NCBI GenBank assembly: GCA_964469165.1
Contig: CAYXXZ010000139.1
Location: forward strand, 1-5,797
From: CAYXXZ01 sp964469165
Lineage (GTDB): Bacteria; Pseudomonadota; Gammaproteobacteria; Pseudomonadales; Porticoccaceae
DNA: 5,797 nucleotides
Reading direction: 5' to 3'
Below, one piece after another: positions 1 to 5,039 of the stretch (position 1 is its first letter; each line of letters starts with the position of its first letter). Under the pieces are notes generated by a model that was not told the origin of the DNA, did not search any database, and saw nothing but the letters and a program-made list of their open reading frames with translations. A program made the position numbers and the translations under genes.

Positions 1-643
1 TGCGACCGCGGGTGTCGCGGATCGGGAAGATGATGCGGTTGCGAAAGCGGTCGTACACGCGCTCGCGAGCCTCTTCGCGGCGCACGACGAGACCGGCTTC
101 CACGAGCAGCTCGATATCGCTGTCGTTGTCACACAGGCGGTTGATCAGGTTGTCCCAGCCCTGCGGGGCAAATCCGATGCCGAATCTGCTGGCGATATCG
201 CCGCTCAGGCCGCGATTTTTCAGATACTCGATGGCAATTTTGGCGTCGCCATGGTTGCGCAACTGCTGGCGATAGTGGCGGTCGGCGTCGGCGAGAATGG
301 CGTAGAGTTTGCGACGCTGCCCCTCTGCGGCGGATTCCTGGTTTTCTTCGCGGGGAACCGCCATGCCGCAGTGGCTGGCGAGAGTTTCCACGGCCTGCGG
401 GAAATTGAGGTGATCGTGGTCCATGACGAAGCCGATGGCATTGCCGGCGGCGCCACAGCCGAAGCAATAGTAGAACTGCTTATCGGGACTGACCGAGAAA
501 GAAGGGGTTTTTTCGTCGTGGAACGGGCAGCGGGCAGAATAGTTCTTGCCGGCCTTGCGCAAGGCTATGCGGGTGCTGATCACATCGACGATATCCACCC
601 GGTCGAGCAGATCATCAATGAAACGTTGCGGGATTCTCGCCAT
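1..643 (-). CDS. dnaG: DNA primase DnaG, N-terminal 214 codons (runs off left edge)
   Basis: DnaG synthesises the RNA primers for replication and works with the DnaB helicase at the fork. The fragment starts MARIPQRFIDDLL, which fits the family start. It contains the CHC2 zinc-binding domain with ligands C39, H42, C60 and C63, in the contexts ARCPFHDEKTPSFSVSP and YYCFGCGAAGN. After that comes the linker, then the beginning of the RNA-polymerase core, ending at FPIRDTRGR (residues 206-214), a conserved primase motif. The reading frame is open with no frameshift. The TOPRIM catalytic core and the DnaB-binding C-terminus lie outside the window. The start codon at 643 has no good Shine-Dalgarno sequence (CACCCCTTCA precedes it), which is consistent with the low translation known for dnaG in E. 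coli. It is the third gene of the rpsU–yqeY–dnaG operon, and rpoD would be expected next (inference). Identification is very secure. Confidence 0.97.
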   Translation of the reverse strand, partial: MARIPQRFIDDLLDRVDIVDVISTRIALRKAGKNYSARCPFHDEKTPSFSVSPDKQFYYCFGCGAAGNAIGFVMDHDHLNFPQAVETLASHCGMAVPREENQESAAEGQRRKLYAILADADRHYRQQLRNHGDAKIAIEYLKNRGLSGDIASRFGIGFAPQGWDNLINRLCDNDSDIELLVEAGLVVRREEARERVYDRFRNRIIFPIRDTRGR

Positions 644-657
644 TGAAGGGGTGCGCG

Positions 658-683
658 CTGCCAAACTGCTGGCAGTTTAGCAG
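658..683 (-). promoter_or_regulatory. Strong RNA hairpin just upstream of dnaG
   Basis: Read on the minus strand, the arms CTGCTAAACTGC and GCAGTTTGGCAG can form a 12-bp stem including one U·G wobble, with a 2-nt loop (or 11 bp with a CCAG tetraloop). On the plus strand the wobble becomes a C/A mismatch, so the structure is best formed by the operon mRNA. It ends 14 nt before the dnaG ATG. No U-run follows, so it is not a classical intrinsic terminator. It could affect mRNA processing, stability or dnaG translation, but that is inference. A second perfect palindrome, CCAGCGCGCTGG, lies at 688-699. Confidence 0.5.
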
Positions 684-708
684 GTCGCCAGCGCGCTGGA
701 TGCGCCGC

Positions 709-1152
709 TTACTGCAGGCGCGCCTTGATGGCCTGACTTACCGCCGCCACATCGGCGCGGCCCTGCACCTTGGGTTTGAGAATGGCCATGACCTTGCCCA
801 TGTCCTTCATGGACCCGGCGCCGCTCTCGGCGATGGCATCGCCGATCAGCTGGTCCAGTTCCGCGTCGCTGAGCTGAGCGGGCAGGAAGGACTGAATGAC
901 TTCTACCTCCGCCTGTTCCTTGTCGGCAAGTTCCGGGCGGTCGGCATCGCGGTACTGCTGGATGGCGTCGCGGCGCTGTTTGACCATCTTGTCGAGGATG
1001 ACCAGTGCGCGGCTATCGTCCACCTCGATGCGTTCGTCCACCTCGACGCGCTTTATGTCCGCGAGAATCAGGCGTATGGCGCCGAGACGGTCTTTGTCTC
1101 GCGCTTTCATGGCATCTTTCATGGCTTCCGTTATGGTGGCCTTGATGGTCAT
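709..1152 (-). CDS. yqeY: GatB/YqeY domain protein (YqeY family)
   Basis: This encodes a 147-residue soluble protein of the YqeY family, a stand-alone version of the tail domain of the GatB amidotransferase subunit. Recognisable family segments are the N-terminal helix with AMKARDKDRLGAIRLI (about 14-29), the lysine/arginine-rich MVKQRRDAIQQY (56-67), and the C-terminal MKDMGKVMAILKPKVQGRAD motif (114-133). The length is typical. The start is supported by AGGAG (1159-1163) six bases upstream of the ATG. Its precise cellular role is not established; the homologous GatB domain contacts tRNA, so a tRNA-related role is often suggested. It lies between rpsU and dnaG on the same strand, 100 nt after rpsU and 65 nt before dnaG, a placement seen in Pseudomonas and many other gammaproteobacteria. 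No promoter of its own is visible, so it probably depends on readthrough of the rpsU terminator. Confidence 0.93.
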   Translation of the reverse strand: MTIKATITEAMKDAMKARDKDRLGAIRLILADIKRVEVDERIEVDDSRALVILDKMVKQRRDAIQQYRDADRPELADKEQAEVEVIQSFLPAQLSDAELDQLIGDAIAESGAGSMKDMGKVMAILKPKVQGRADVAAVSQAIKARLQ

Positions 1153-1201
1153 GGGGAGCTCCTGTCTTGCGGGGTTGGGTCAGGCTTTGGCAGCCACAAA
1201 C

Positions 1202-1228
1202 AAAAAACGCCGATGGGATCGGCGTTTT
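1202..1228 (-). terminator. Intrinsic terminator after rpsU (operon attenuator)
   Basis: On the minus strand the sequence is AAAACGCCGAT, loop CCC, ATCGGCGTTTT, then a continuing U-run (TTTTTTG in DNA terms). This gives a perfect 11-bp stem (arms at 1204-1214 and 1218-1228), the inner 7 bp GC-rich, with a 6-nt U-tract. It starts 24 nt after the rpsU stop codon and before yqeY. By analogy with the terminator between rpsU and dnaG in E. coli, it would let abundant rpsU mRNA accumulate while limiting transcription into yqeY and dnaG. Confidence 0.9.
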
Positions 1229-1252
1229 CTGGAATCGATCAAAAGCAAGCGA

Positions 1253-1468
1253 TCAATACAGGCGCACGAACTTGCGGGATTCGCGCTGCACTTTCTTGGC
1301 ATGGCGCTTTACGGCGGCGGCGGCCTTGCGCTTGCGGGCCCAGGTGGGCTTCTCGTAAAACTCGCGACGACGCACTTCAGCGAGAACGCCGGCTTTCTCG
1401 CAGGAGCGCTTGAAACGGCGCAGAGCTACGTCAAAGGGTTCGTTTTCTTTAATGCGTACTGAAGGCAT
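1253..1468 (-). CDS. rpsU: 30S ribosomal protein S21
   Basis: S21 is a small basic protein of the 30S subunit, located near the 3' end of 16S rRNA and important for translation initiation. The 71-residue product has the same length as E. coli S21. It contains the invariant block ENEPFDVALRRFKRSCEKAG, followed by VLAEVRRREFYEKPT, a lysine/arginine-rich stretch (RKRKAAAAVKRHAKK) and the terminal RLY. AGAGGA (1472-1477) lies just upstream of the ATG. It is the first gene of the minus-strand operon and is followed by its own terminator. A clear promoter lies upstream. Identification is essentially certain. Confidence 0.98.
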   Translation of the reverse strand: MPSVRIKENEPFDVALRRFKRSCEKAGVLAEVRRREFYEKPTWARKRKAAAAVKRHAKKVQRESRKFVRLY

Positions 1469-1541
1469 GTATCCTCTTTCCCGATATATCTGCTACAAGT
1501 GAATGAGTATTGCGTACAATGGGTCGCAAGTAAGGCCGCGT

Positions 1542-1570
1542 ATTCTATACATTAACGGATCGACATGCAA
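1542..1570 (-). promoter_or_regulatory. Sigma70-type promoter for rpsU–yqeY–dnaG
   Basis: On the minus strand a -35 box TTGCAT (1565-1570) and a -10 box TAGAAT (1542-1547; five of six match TATAAT) are separated by exactly 17 bp. The start of transcription would be near 1535, giving a leader of about 67 nt. The discriminator right after the -10 is GC-rich (ACGCGGCC), a feature of promoters repressed by ppGpp/DksA, as expected for a ribosomal protein gene. The sequence is visible; the stringent control is inferred. Confidence 0.7.
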
Positions 1571-1628
1571 AGCTTTTGTATGCGGCCCTGAGATCGCTCG
1601 ATACGGGCGATAAGCGATTGAATCTGTG

Positions 1629-1657
1629 TTGGTTTTCGTAAAGTTGCGGATTATCAT
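1629..1657 (+). promoter_or_regulatory. Sigma70-type promoter for tsaD–folB–folK
   Basis: TTGGTT (1629-1634) and TATCAT (1652-1657) are spaced by 17 bp. The -10 matches the consensus at five of six positions and the -35 has the essential TTG. Transcription would start about 1664, leaving a leader of roughly 35 nt with GGGGAG (1685-1690) as the ribosome binding site nine bases before the ATG. It is the best plus-strand candidate I found in the 231-bp divergent region. The assignment rests on consensus match only. Confidence 0.55.
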
Positions 1658-1699
1658 GGCGCCCTTCGCAAGAAAGGCCGGAAAGGGGAGTGGCTCCTG

Positions 1700-2761
1700 A
1701 TGCGGGTTTTGGGTATCGAAACATCCTGTGACGAAACCGGGGTTGCTGTCTATGACAGCGACCTGGGGCTGCTGTCGCACGCGTTGTATTCCCAGGTAAA
1801 ACTGCATGCCGAGTACGGCGGTGTGGTTCCCGAATTGGCGTCTCGCGACCACGTGCGCAAGATTCTGCCGATGATCCGCAAGGTGCTCGACAGTGCTGGC
1901 AGCGACCAGAACGACATCGACGCCATCGCCTATACCGCGGGACCGGGTCTCATCGGCGCGCTCATGGTGGGAGGCGCGGTGGCGCACTCGCTGGCGTACG
2001 CCTGGGGCATCCCCGTACTGGGCGTGCACCACATGGAAGGCCACTTGCTGGCGCCCATGCTGGAGGATGATCCGCCATCGTTCCCTTTCCTGGCGCTGCT
2101 GGTATCGGGTGGTCACACGCAACTGGTTTCTGTGAAGGCCATCGGCGACTACCGGATCCTGGGTGAGTCGGTGGATGACGCAGCGGGCGAAGCGTTCGAC
2201 AAGGCGGCCAAGATGCTCGATCTGGATTATCCAGGCGGCCCCCGTTTGGCGAAACTGGCGGAACAAGGCAATTCCGGGCGTTTCCGTTTTCCGCGTCCGA
2301 TGACCGACCGGCCGGGGCTCGATTTCAGCTTTTCGGGGCTCAAGACCTTCACCCTCAACACGGTGCAGCAACATCGCCAGAGCGACGGCCTGCCCGATGA
2401 CCAGACCATGGCGGACATCGCCTGGGCATTTCAGGATGCGGTGGTGGATACGCTGGTGATCAAGTGTCGCCGCGCCCTGGAACAGACTGGTCTCGAAACC
2501 CTGGTCATCGCCGGTGGCGTGTCGGCCAACCTGGTGCTGCGTGAACGCCTGGAGCGGGCGCTGGCCAAAATGGGGGCCAGGGTGTTCTATGCGCGCAATG
2601 AATTCTGTACCGACAATGGCGCCATGATCGCCTATGCGGGCTGCCAGCGTCTGCTGGCGGGGCAGCGCGATGGGCTGGGAGTGCGCGCGGTGCCGCGCTG
2701 GCCACTGGATACCCTGCCGGGGCTGAACGCCAGGGCGCAGGGCGAGGAGTTGAGAGGCTGA
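1700..2761 (+). CDS. tsaD: tRNA N6-threonylcarbamoyladenosine transferase TsaD
   Basis: TsaD, with TsaB and TsaE, transfers the threonylcarbamoyl group to A37 of ANN-decoding tRNAs to form t6A, an essential cytoplasmic modification. The 353-residue product is slightly longer than E. coli TsaD (about 337) because of a C-terminal extension. It begins MRVLGIETSCDETGVAVYD, the Kae1/Gcp signature. It holds the metal-binding HMEGH motif (H111, E113, H115), the nucleotide-binding SGGHT (136-140), the DDAAGEAFDKAAK segment (159-171), LDFSFSGLKT (207-216), AGGVSAN (271-277) and the third metal ligand D305 in CTDNGAMIA. All catalytic positions are intact. Ribosome binding site GGGGAG is at 1685-1690. 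It is divergent from rpsU, a conserved arrangement in gammaproteobacteria. Its TGA overlaps the folB ATG by one base (TGATG). Confidence 0.97.
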   Translation: MRVLGIETSCDETGVAVYDSDLGLLSHALYSQVKLHAEYGGVVPELASRDHVRKILPMIRKVLDSAGSDQNDIDAIAYTAGPGLIGALMVGGAVAHSLAYAWGIPVLGVHHMEGHLLAPMLEDDPPSFPFLALLVSGGHTQLVSVKAIGDYRILGESVDDAAGEAFDKAAKMLDLDYPGGPRLAKLAEQGNSGRFRFPRPMTDRPGLDFSFSGLKTFTLNTVQQHRQSDGLPDDQTMADIAWAFQDAVVDTLVIKCRRALEQTGLETLVIAGGVSANLVLRERLERALAKMGARVFYARNEFCTDNGAMIAYAGCQRLLAGQRDGLGVRAVPRWPLDTLPGLNARAQGEELRG

Positions 2762-3117
2762 TGGATATCGTCTATATACGTGATCTGCACATCGACACCA
2801 TCATCGGTATCTTTGACTGGGAGCGCGAGGTTCGGCAAACAGTGAGTATCGATCTCGAAATGGCCGCGGACATCTCCCGCGCCGCCGCCACCGACGACAT
2901 TCAGTACGCCCTCAATTACAAGGCGGTGGCCAAGCGCATCATCGCCTTTGTGGAAGACAGCCAATGCCTGTTGGTGGAGCGCCTCGCCGAAGAGGTGGCA
3001 ACCATCGTGATGACCGAGTTCGGCGTACCCTGGCTGCGCCTGCGCCTGAGCAAGCCCGGTGCCTTGCGCGGCTCCAGAGACGTGGGCCTGGTGATCGAGC
3101 GGGGAGTGCAGCCCTGA
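2761..3117 (+). CDS. folB: Dihydroneopterin aldolase FolB
   Basis: FolB converts 7,8-dihydroneopterin to 6-hydroxymethyl-7,8-dihydropterin plus glycolaldehyde, the step before FolK in folate synthesis. The 118-residue product has the usual single-domain length. Motifs seen are MDIVYIRDLHIDTIIGIFDWE (1-21, with the pterin-site residue E21), LNYKAVAK (51-58, Y53), CLLVERLAEEVA (69-80, E73) and RLSKPGAL (95-102, catalytic lysine K98). The positions agree with known aldolases by alignment from memory. It starts inside the tsaD stop codon and ends inside the folK start codon (TGATG both times), implying translational coupling. In E. coli and Pseudomonas plsY lies near or between tsaD and folB, but it is absent here. 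Confidence 0.95.
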   Translation: MDIVYIRDLHIDTIIGIFDWEREVRQTVSIDLEMAADISRAAATDDIQYALNYKAVAKRIIAFVEDSQCLLVERLAEEVATIVMTEFGVPWLRLRLSKPGALRGSRDVGLVIERGVQP

Positions 3118-3635
3118 TGGTGCAGGTCTACGTCAGCATCGGCAGCAACATCGACAGGGATCGGCACATCACTGCCTGCCTGGATGCCATGGCGCAGTGT
3201 TTCGGCACGCTTGAACTGTCGCCAATTTACGAAAGCGAGGCGATCGGCTTCGGCGGCGACAATTTCTACAATCTGGTTGCCGGCTTTCACTGTGAGCGCC
3301 CGGTGGGCGAGCTGTCGACCCTGCTGCGCACCATCGAAAACGACAACGGCCGGCGTCGCGACGGGCCGCGTTTCAGTTCGCGAACCCTGGATATCGACAT
3401 TCTCACCTATGGCCAGGCCACGGGCGTGGTGGATGGCGTCAAGCTTCCCCGCGATGAAATTCTCGAAAACGCTTTTGTGCTCTGGCCCCTGGCGAACCTC
3501 GCGCCGGATGTGATGCACCCCCTGGTGGGGTCGACCTACGGCCAGCTGTGGCAGGCGTACGACAAGCAGCGCCAGCATCTGTGGCCCATCGATTTCACGT
3601 GGTGCGGAAAGGTTATTTCTAGCGCTGCGTCCTGA
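3117..3635 (+). CDS. folK: HPPK, 6-hydroxymethyl-dihydropterin pyrophosphokinase (folB-linked type)
   Basis: HPPK transfers pyrophosphate from ATP to 6-hydroxymethyl-dihydropterin, the product of FolB. The ATG at 3117 is chosen because it overlaps the folB stop and has GGGGAG ten bases upstream; the 172 residues then begin VQVYVSIGSN, as HPPKs do. The frame stays open further upstream inside folB, but that part is not HPPK-like. Seen are GSN (9-11), DNFYNLVAGF (48-57), R79, R89 and the magnesium-binding RTLDIDIL (D92, D94). In the ATP loop the usual PHxxMxxR reads PRDEILEN, so the positions of E. coli H115 and R121 are R112 and N118. This resembles the second HPPK-like gene beside folB in Pseudomonas, and a canonical folK may exist elsewhere (inference). 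It converges on the DksA-like gene with only 15 bp between. Confidence 0.9.
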   Translation: MVQVYVSIGSNIDRDRHITACLDAMAQCFGTLELSPIYESEAIGFGGDNFYNLVAGFHCERPVGELSTLLRTIENDNGRRRDGPRFSSRTLDIDILTYGQATGVVDGVKLPRDEILENAFVLWPLANLAPDVMHPLVGSTYGQLWQAYDKQRQHLWPIDFTWCGKVISSAAS

Positions 3636-3650
3636 AGCCCTGCTCTGTTC

Positions 3651-3983
3651 TCAATCCCTTTTGTTTGCGCAGCCAATGCATAGACTGGTGTAGGGCACGG
3701 CTTTGAGGCGCTCCAGGGCGATATCGTCGCCGCACTCCCTGCAGATGGCGTACTCTCCGCTGGCGATGCGTTCCAGGGCAAGGGCAACCTTGTTGAGCTC
3801 CTGGCGTGACTCGTTGCCAATCGCTTCGATGACCTCGTCATTCTGGCGTTCCTGGGCCTGTTCCGACCAATCGTTGGAATATTCCGCCGTCACATCCTTC
3901 TTGACCCGTTCGAGACGCGTCAACAACTCTGCCTGGCGGCTTCTCAGCTGTGATTCGATCTCTTGAATGAGCGATTGGTTCAT
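3651..3983 (-). CDS. DksA/TraR-family C4 zinc-finger protein
   Basis: The 110-residue product is related to DksA and TraR, which bind the secondary channel of RNA polymerase and, often with ppGpp, change promoter choice. Residues 1-75 are strongly charged and predicted helical (coiled-coil-like). The C-terminus carries a four-cysteine zinc finger, C81-x2-C84-x17-C102-x2-C105, in the family context GEYAICRECGDDIALERL and TSLCIGC. It is shorter than DksA (about 151) and longer than TraR (about 73). The coiled-coil tip, DxxDxA in DksA, reads DWSEQA (38-43), so the second aspartate is glutamate E41. A modest ribosome binding site (GGTGA or AAAGG) precedes the ATG. It lies downstream of the hsp20 terminator on the same strand and no convincing promoter is seen. 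The family is sure; whether it acts on RNA polymerase is unknown. Confidence 0.88.
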   Translation of the reverse strand: MNQSLIQEIESQLRSRQAELLTRLERVKKDVTAEYSNDWSEQAQERQNDEVIEAIGNESRQELNKVALALERIASGEYAICRECGDDIALERLKAVPYTSLCIGCANKRD

Positions 3984-4033
3984 GGCCTTTCACCGGAATG
4001 TTCGCGCAGTGTTCGGAGTTGTGGTTTGGATAT

Positions 4034-4070
4034 AAAACTCCGACAACCCGGGCCGCAGCCCAGGTTGTCG
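4034..4070 (-). terminator. Intrinsic terminator after hsp20
   Basis: On the minus strand, CGACAACCTGGGC and GCCCGGGTTGTCG (4041-4053 and 4058-4070) pair into a 13-bp stem with one U·G wobble and a TGCG loop. GAG and then TTTT follow. On the plus strand the wobble becomes a C/A mismatch and no U-run follows, so it acts on minus-strand transcription. It lies about 40 nt beyond the hsp20 stop and 51 nt before the start of the DksA-like gene. Confidence 0.85.
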
Positions 4071-4087
4071 AGGTGGTTCCTTGCCAG

Positions 4088-4102
4088 CAATTACTGTAAT
4101 TG
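4088..4102. repeat. Perfect 15-bp palindrome CAATTAC-T-GTAATTG
   Basis: Two 7-bp arms flank a single central T, in the short space between the hsp20 stop codon and its terminator. The arms are AT-rich, unlike the surroundings. The single-base centre cannot make a good RNA hairpin, so if it has a function, a DNA-binding site is more likely. No known operator is recognised. Confidence 0.4.
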
Positions 4103-4110
4103 AACAGAAT

Positions 4111-4449
4111 TTATTTAACGTCGATGCGGCGCCTTTGCGGAACTTCTGCGTTGACCTTCGGCACCTTGACGGTCAGTACGCCGTTCTCAAATGCCGCGTC
4201 GATGTCGCTTTCCCCGACGCCGGGGCCAATGCTGAAGCTGCGGGTATATTTGCCGTAACGTCTTTCCTGGCGGATGATTTTTCCTGCTTTTTCTTCTTTG
4301 TCTTCCTGGCGGGTTTCGGCTTCGATGGTCAGTACGCCATCCTCCAGACTCAGATGTAGATCTTCTTTGGCGACGCCGGGGAGCTCAGCCGTAATCTGAT
4401 AGTGGTCCTGATTGTCGTGAATGTCCACCCGGGGCGCAAAAAAATTACC
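4111..4449 (-). CDS. Hsp20/alpha-crystallin small heat-shock protein, C-terminal part (N-terminus in gap)
   Basis: Small heat-shock proteins form cytoplasmic oligomers that hold unfolding proteins without ATP until the DnaK or ClpB systems refold them. The visible 112 residues include almost the whole alpha-crystallin domain: RVDIHDNQDHYQITAELPGV (7-26), the EDGVLTIEAE strand (36-45), a charged loop RQEDKEEKAGK, RSFSIGPGV, and the family signature AAFENGVLTVKVPK (85-98). It ends in RRIDVK, where I-D-V is the C-terminal I/V-x-I/V anchoring motif. The stop is TAA at 4111-4113. About 30-45 N-terminal residues, the start codon and any heat-shock promoter are missing in the N run. A strong terminator follows. 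Class A (IbpA-like) versus other class cannot be settled. Confidence 0.93.
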   Translation of the reverse strand, partial: GNFFAPRVDIHDNQDHYQITAELPGVAKEDLHLSLEDGVLTIEAETRQEDKEEKAGKIIRQERRYGKYTRSFSIGPGVGESDIDAAFENGVLTVKVPKVNAEVPQRRRIDVK

Positions 4450-4549
4450 NNNNNNNNNNNNNNNNNNNNNNNNNNNNNNNNNNNNNNNNNNNNNNNNNNN
4501 NNNNNNNNNNNNNNNNNNNNNNNNNNNNNNNNNNNNNNNNNNNNNNNNN
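4450..4549. other. Assembly gap of exactly 100 N
   Basis: One hundred consecutive N are the usual placeholder for a scaffold join of unknown length. The gap removes the end of the folM-like gene and the start of hsp20. Reading frames that run across it are artificial. The true distance between the two genes, and whether other genes lie there, cannot be known from this window. Confidence 0.97.
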
Positions 4550-5039
4550 TGGTCAACATGGCGAGCCCCGCCTTGGTGATGCAATAGAGGCTGAAATTGT
4601 CGAGGGGGTAGCGGGCATTGATGTCGACGATATTGACGATGCGGCCGCGCCGCCGCCGCAATTCATCGGCCAGGGCTTGAACCAGAGAGAAGGGAGCCCT
4701 GAGATTGGTGTCCATCAAGTTTCGCCATTGCTCGTCGGTGGCGGTGGCCAGCGGCGTGGGATAGAACATCGAAGCATTGTTGACGATGGCGTCGAGGCGC
4801 TGCCAGCATTGGAGTGCGGCGTCGGCGAGGGACCTGGTCTGGTCGATGCATGCAAGGTCGGCGGCCAGAAGGGCGGCGCTGTCCGGGCGGGCCTGGTTGA
4901 GCTCACGGCACAAAGCAGTGGCTTCCGTCACGGAATGATGATGGTGAATGATGACGCGATAGCCCTCGCTGTGCAGAGCGCGAGCGATGGCGGCGCCAAT
5001 GCGGCGCGCCCCGCCGGTCACCAGCGCGACGGGTGTCAT
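4550..5039 (-). CDS. folM: FolM-like pteridine reductase, short-chain dehydrogenase (C-terminus in gap)
   Basis: This is an SDR-family NADPH-dependent reductase of the pteridine reductase type, which reduces dihydromonapterin or dihydrofolate to the tetrahydro form. The 163 visible residues begin with the Rossmann motif TGGARRIG (8-15); the arginine pair is characteristic of PTR1/FolM proteins. Then come NNASMF (87-92), the NLR segment at 112-114, D139 and the catalytic Y152-x3-K156 (YCITK). Residues 32-35 are four histidines where PTR1-type proteins often have HYHRS. The ATG at 5039 overlaps the cca stop as ATGA, so coupling to cca is likely. About 80-90 C-terminal residues are lost in the gap. 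The nearby folB and folK fit a pterin function, but other SDR substrates remain possible. Confidence 0.85.

Noticed and set aside
251..646. Plus-strand open frame of 131 codons opposite dnaG
   Set aside because: The other strand encodes an intact DnaG with its zinc ligands; the frame has no recognisable domain.
643..1462. Overlapping plus-strand open frames opposite yqeY and rpsU
   Set aside because: They are antisense to clear genes and one crosses the rpsU terminator; the translations look like low-complexity reverse-strand shadows.
1493..2374. Long minus-strand open frame (293 codons) antisense to tsaD
   Set aside because: It lies opposite a fully conserved tsaD, shows no domain, and is the kind of open frame expected on the reverse strand of GC-rich genes.
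2964..3116. Upstream in-frame extension of folK into folB
   Set aside because: The extra residues are unlike HPPK and would overlap folB by 154 bases; the ATG at 3117 gives the proper N-terminus and has a ribosome binding site.
2916..3578. Minus-strand open frame of 220 codons opposite folB and folK
   Set aside because: The plus strand carries two recognised folate genes with coupled starts; the antisense product has no motif.
4041..4070. The hsp20 terminator as a bidirectional terminator also serving folK
   Set aside because: On the plus strand the stem has a mismatch and no U-run follows, and the whole DksA-like gene separates it from folK.
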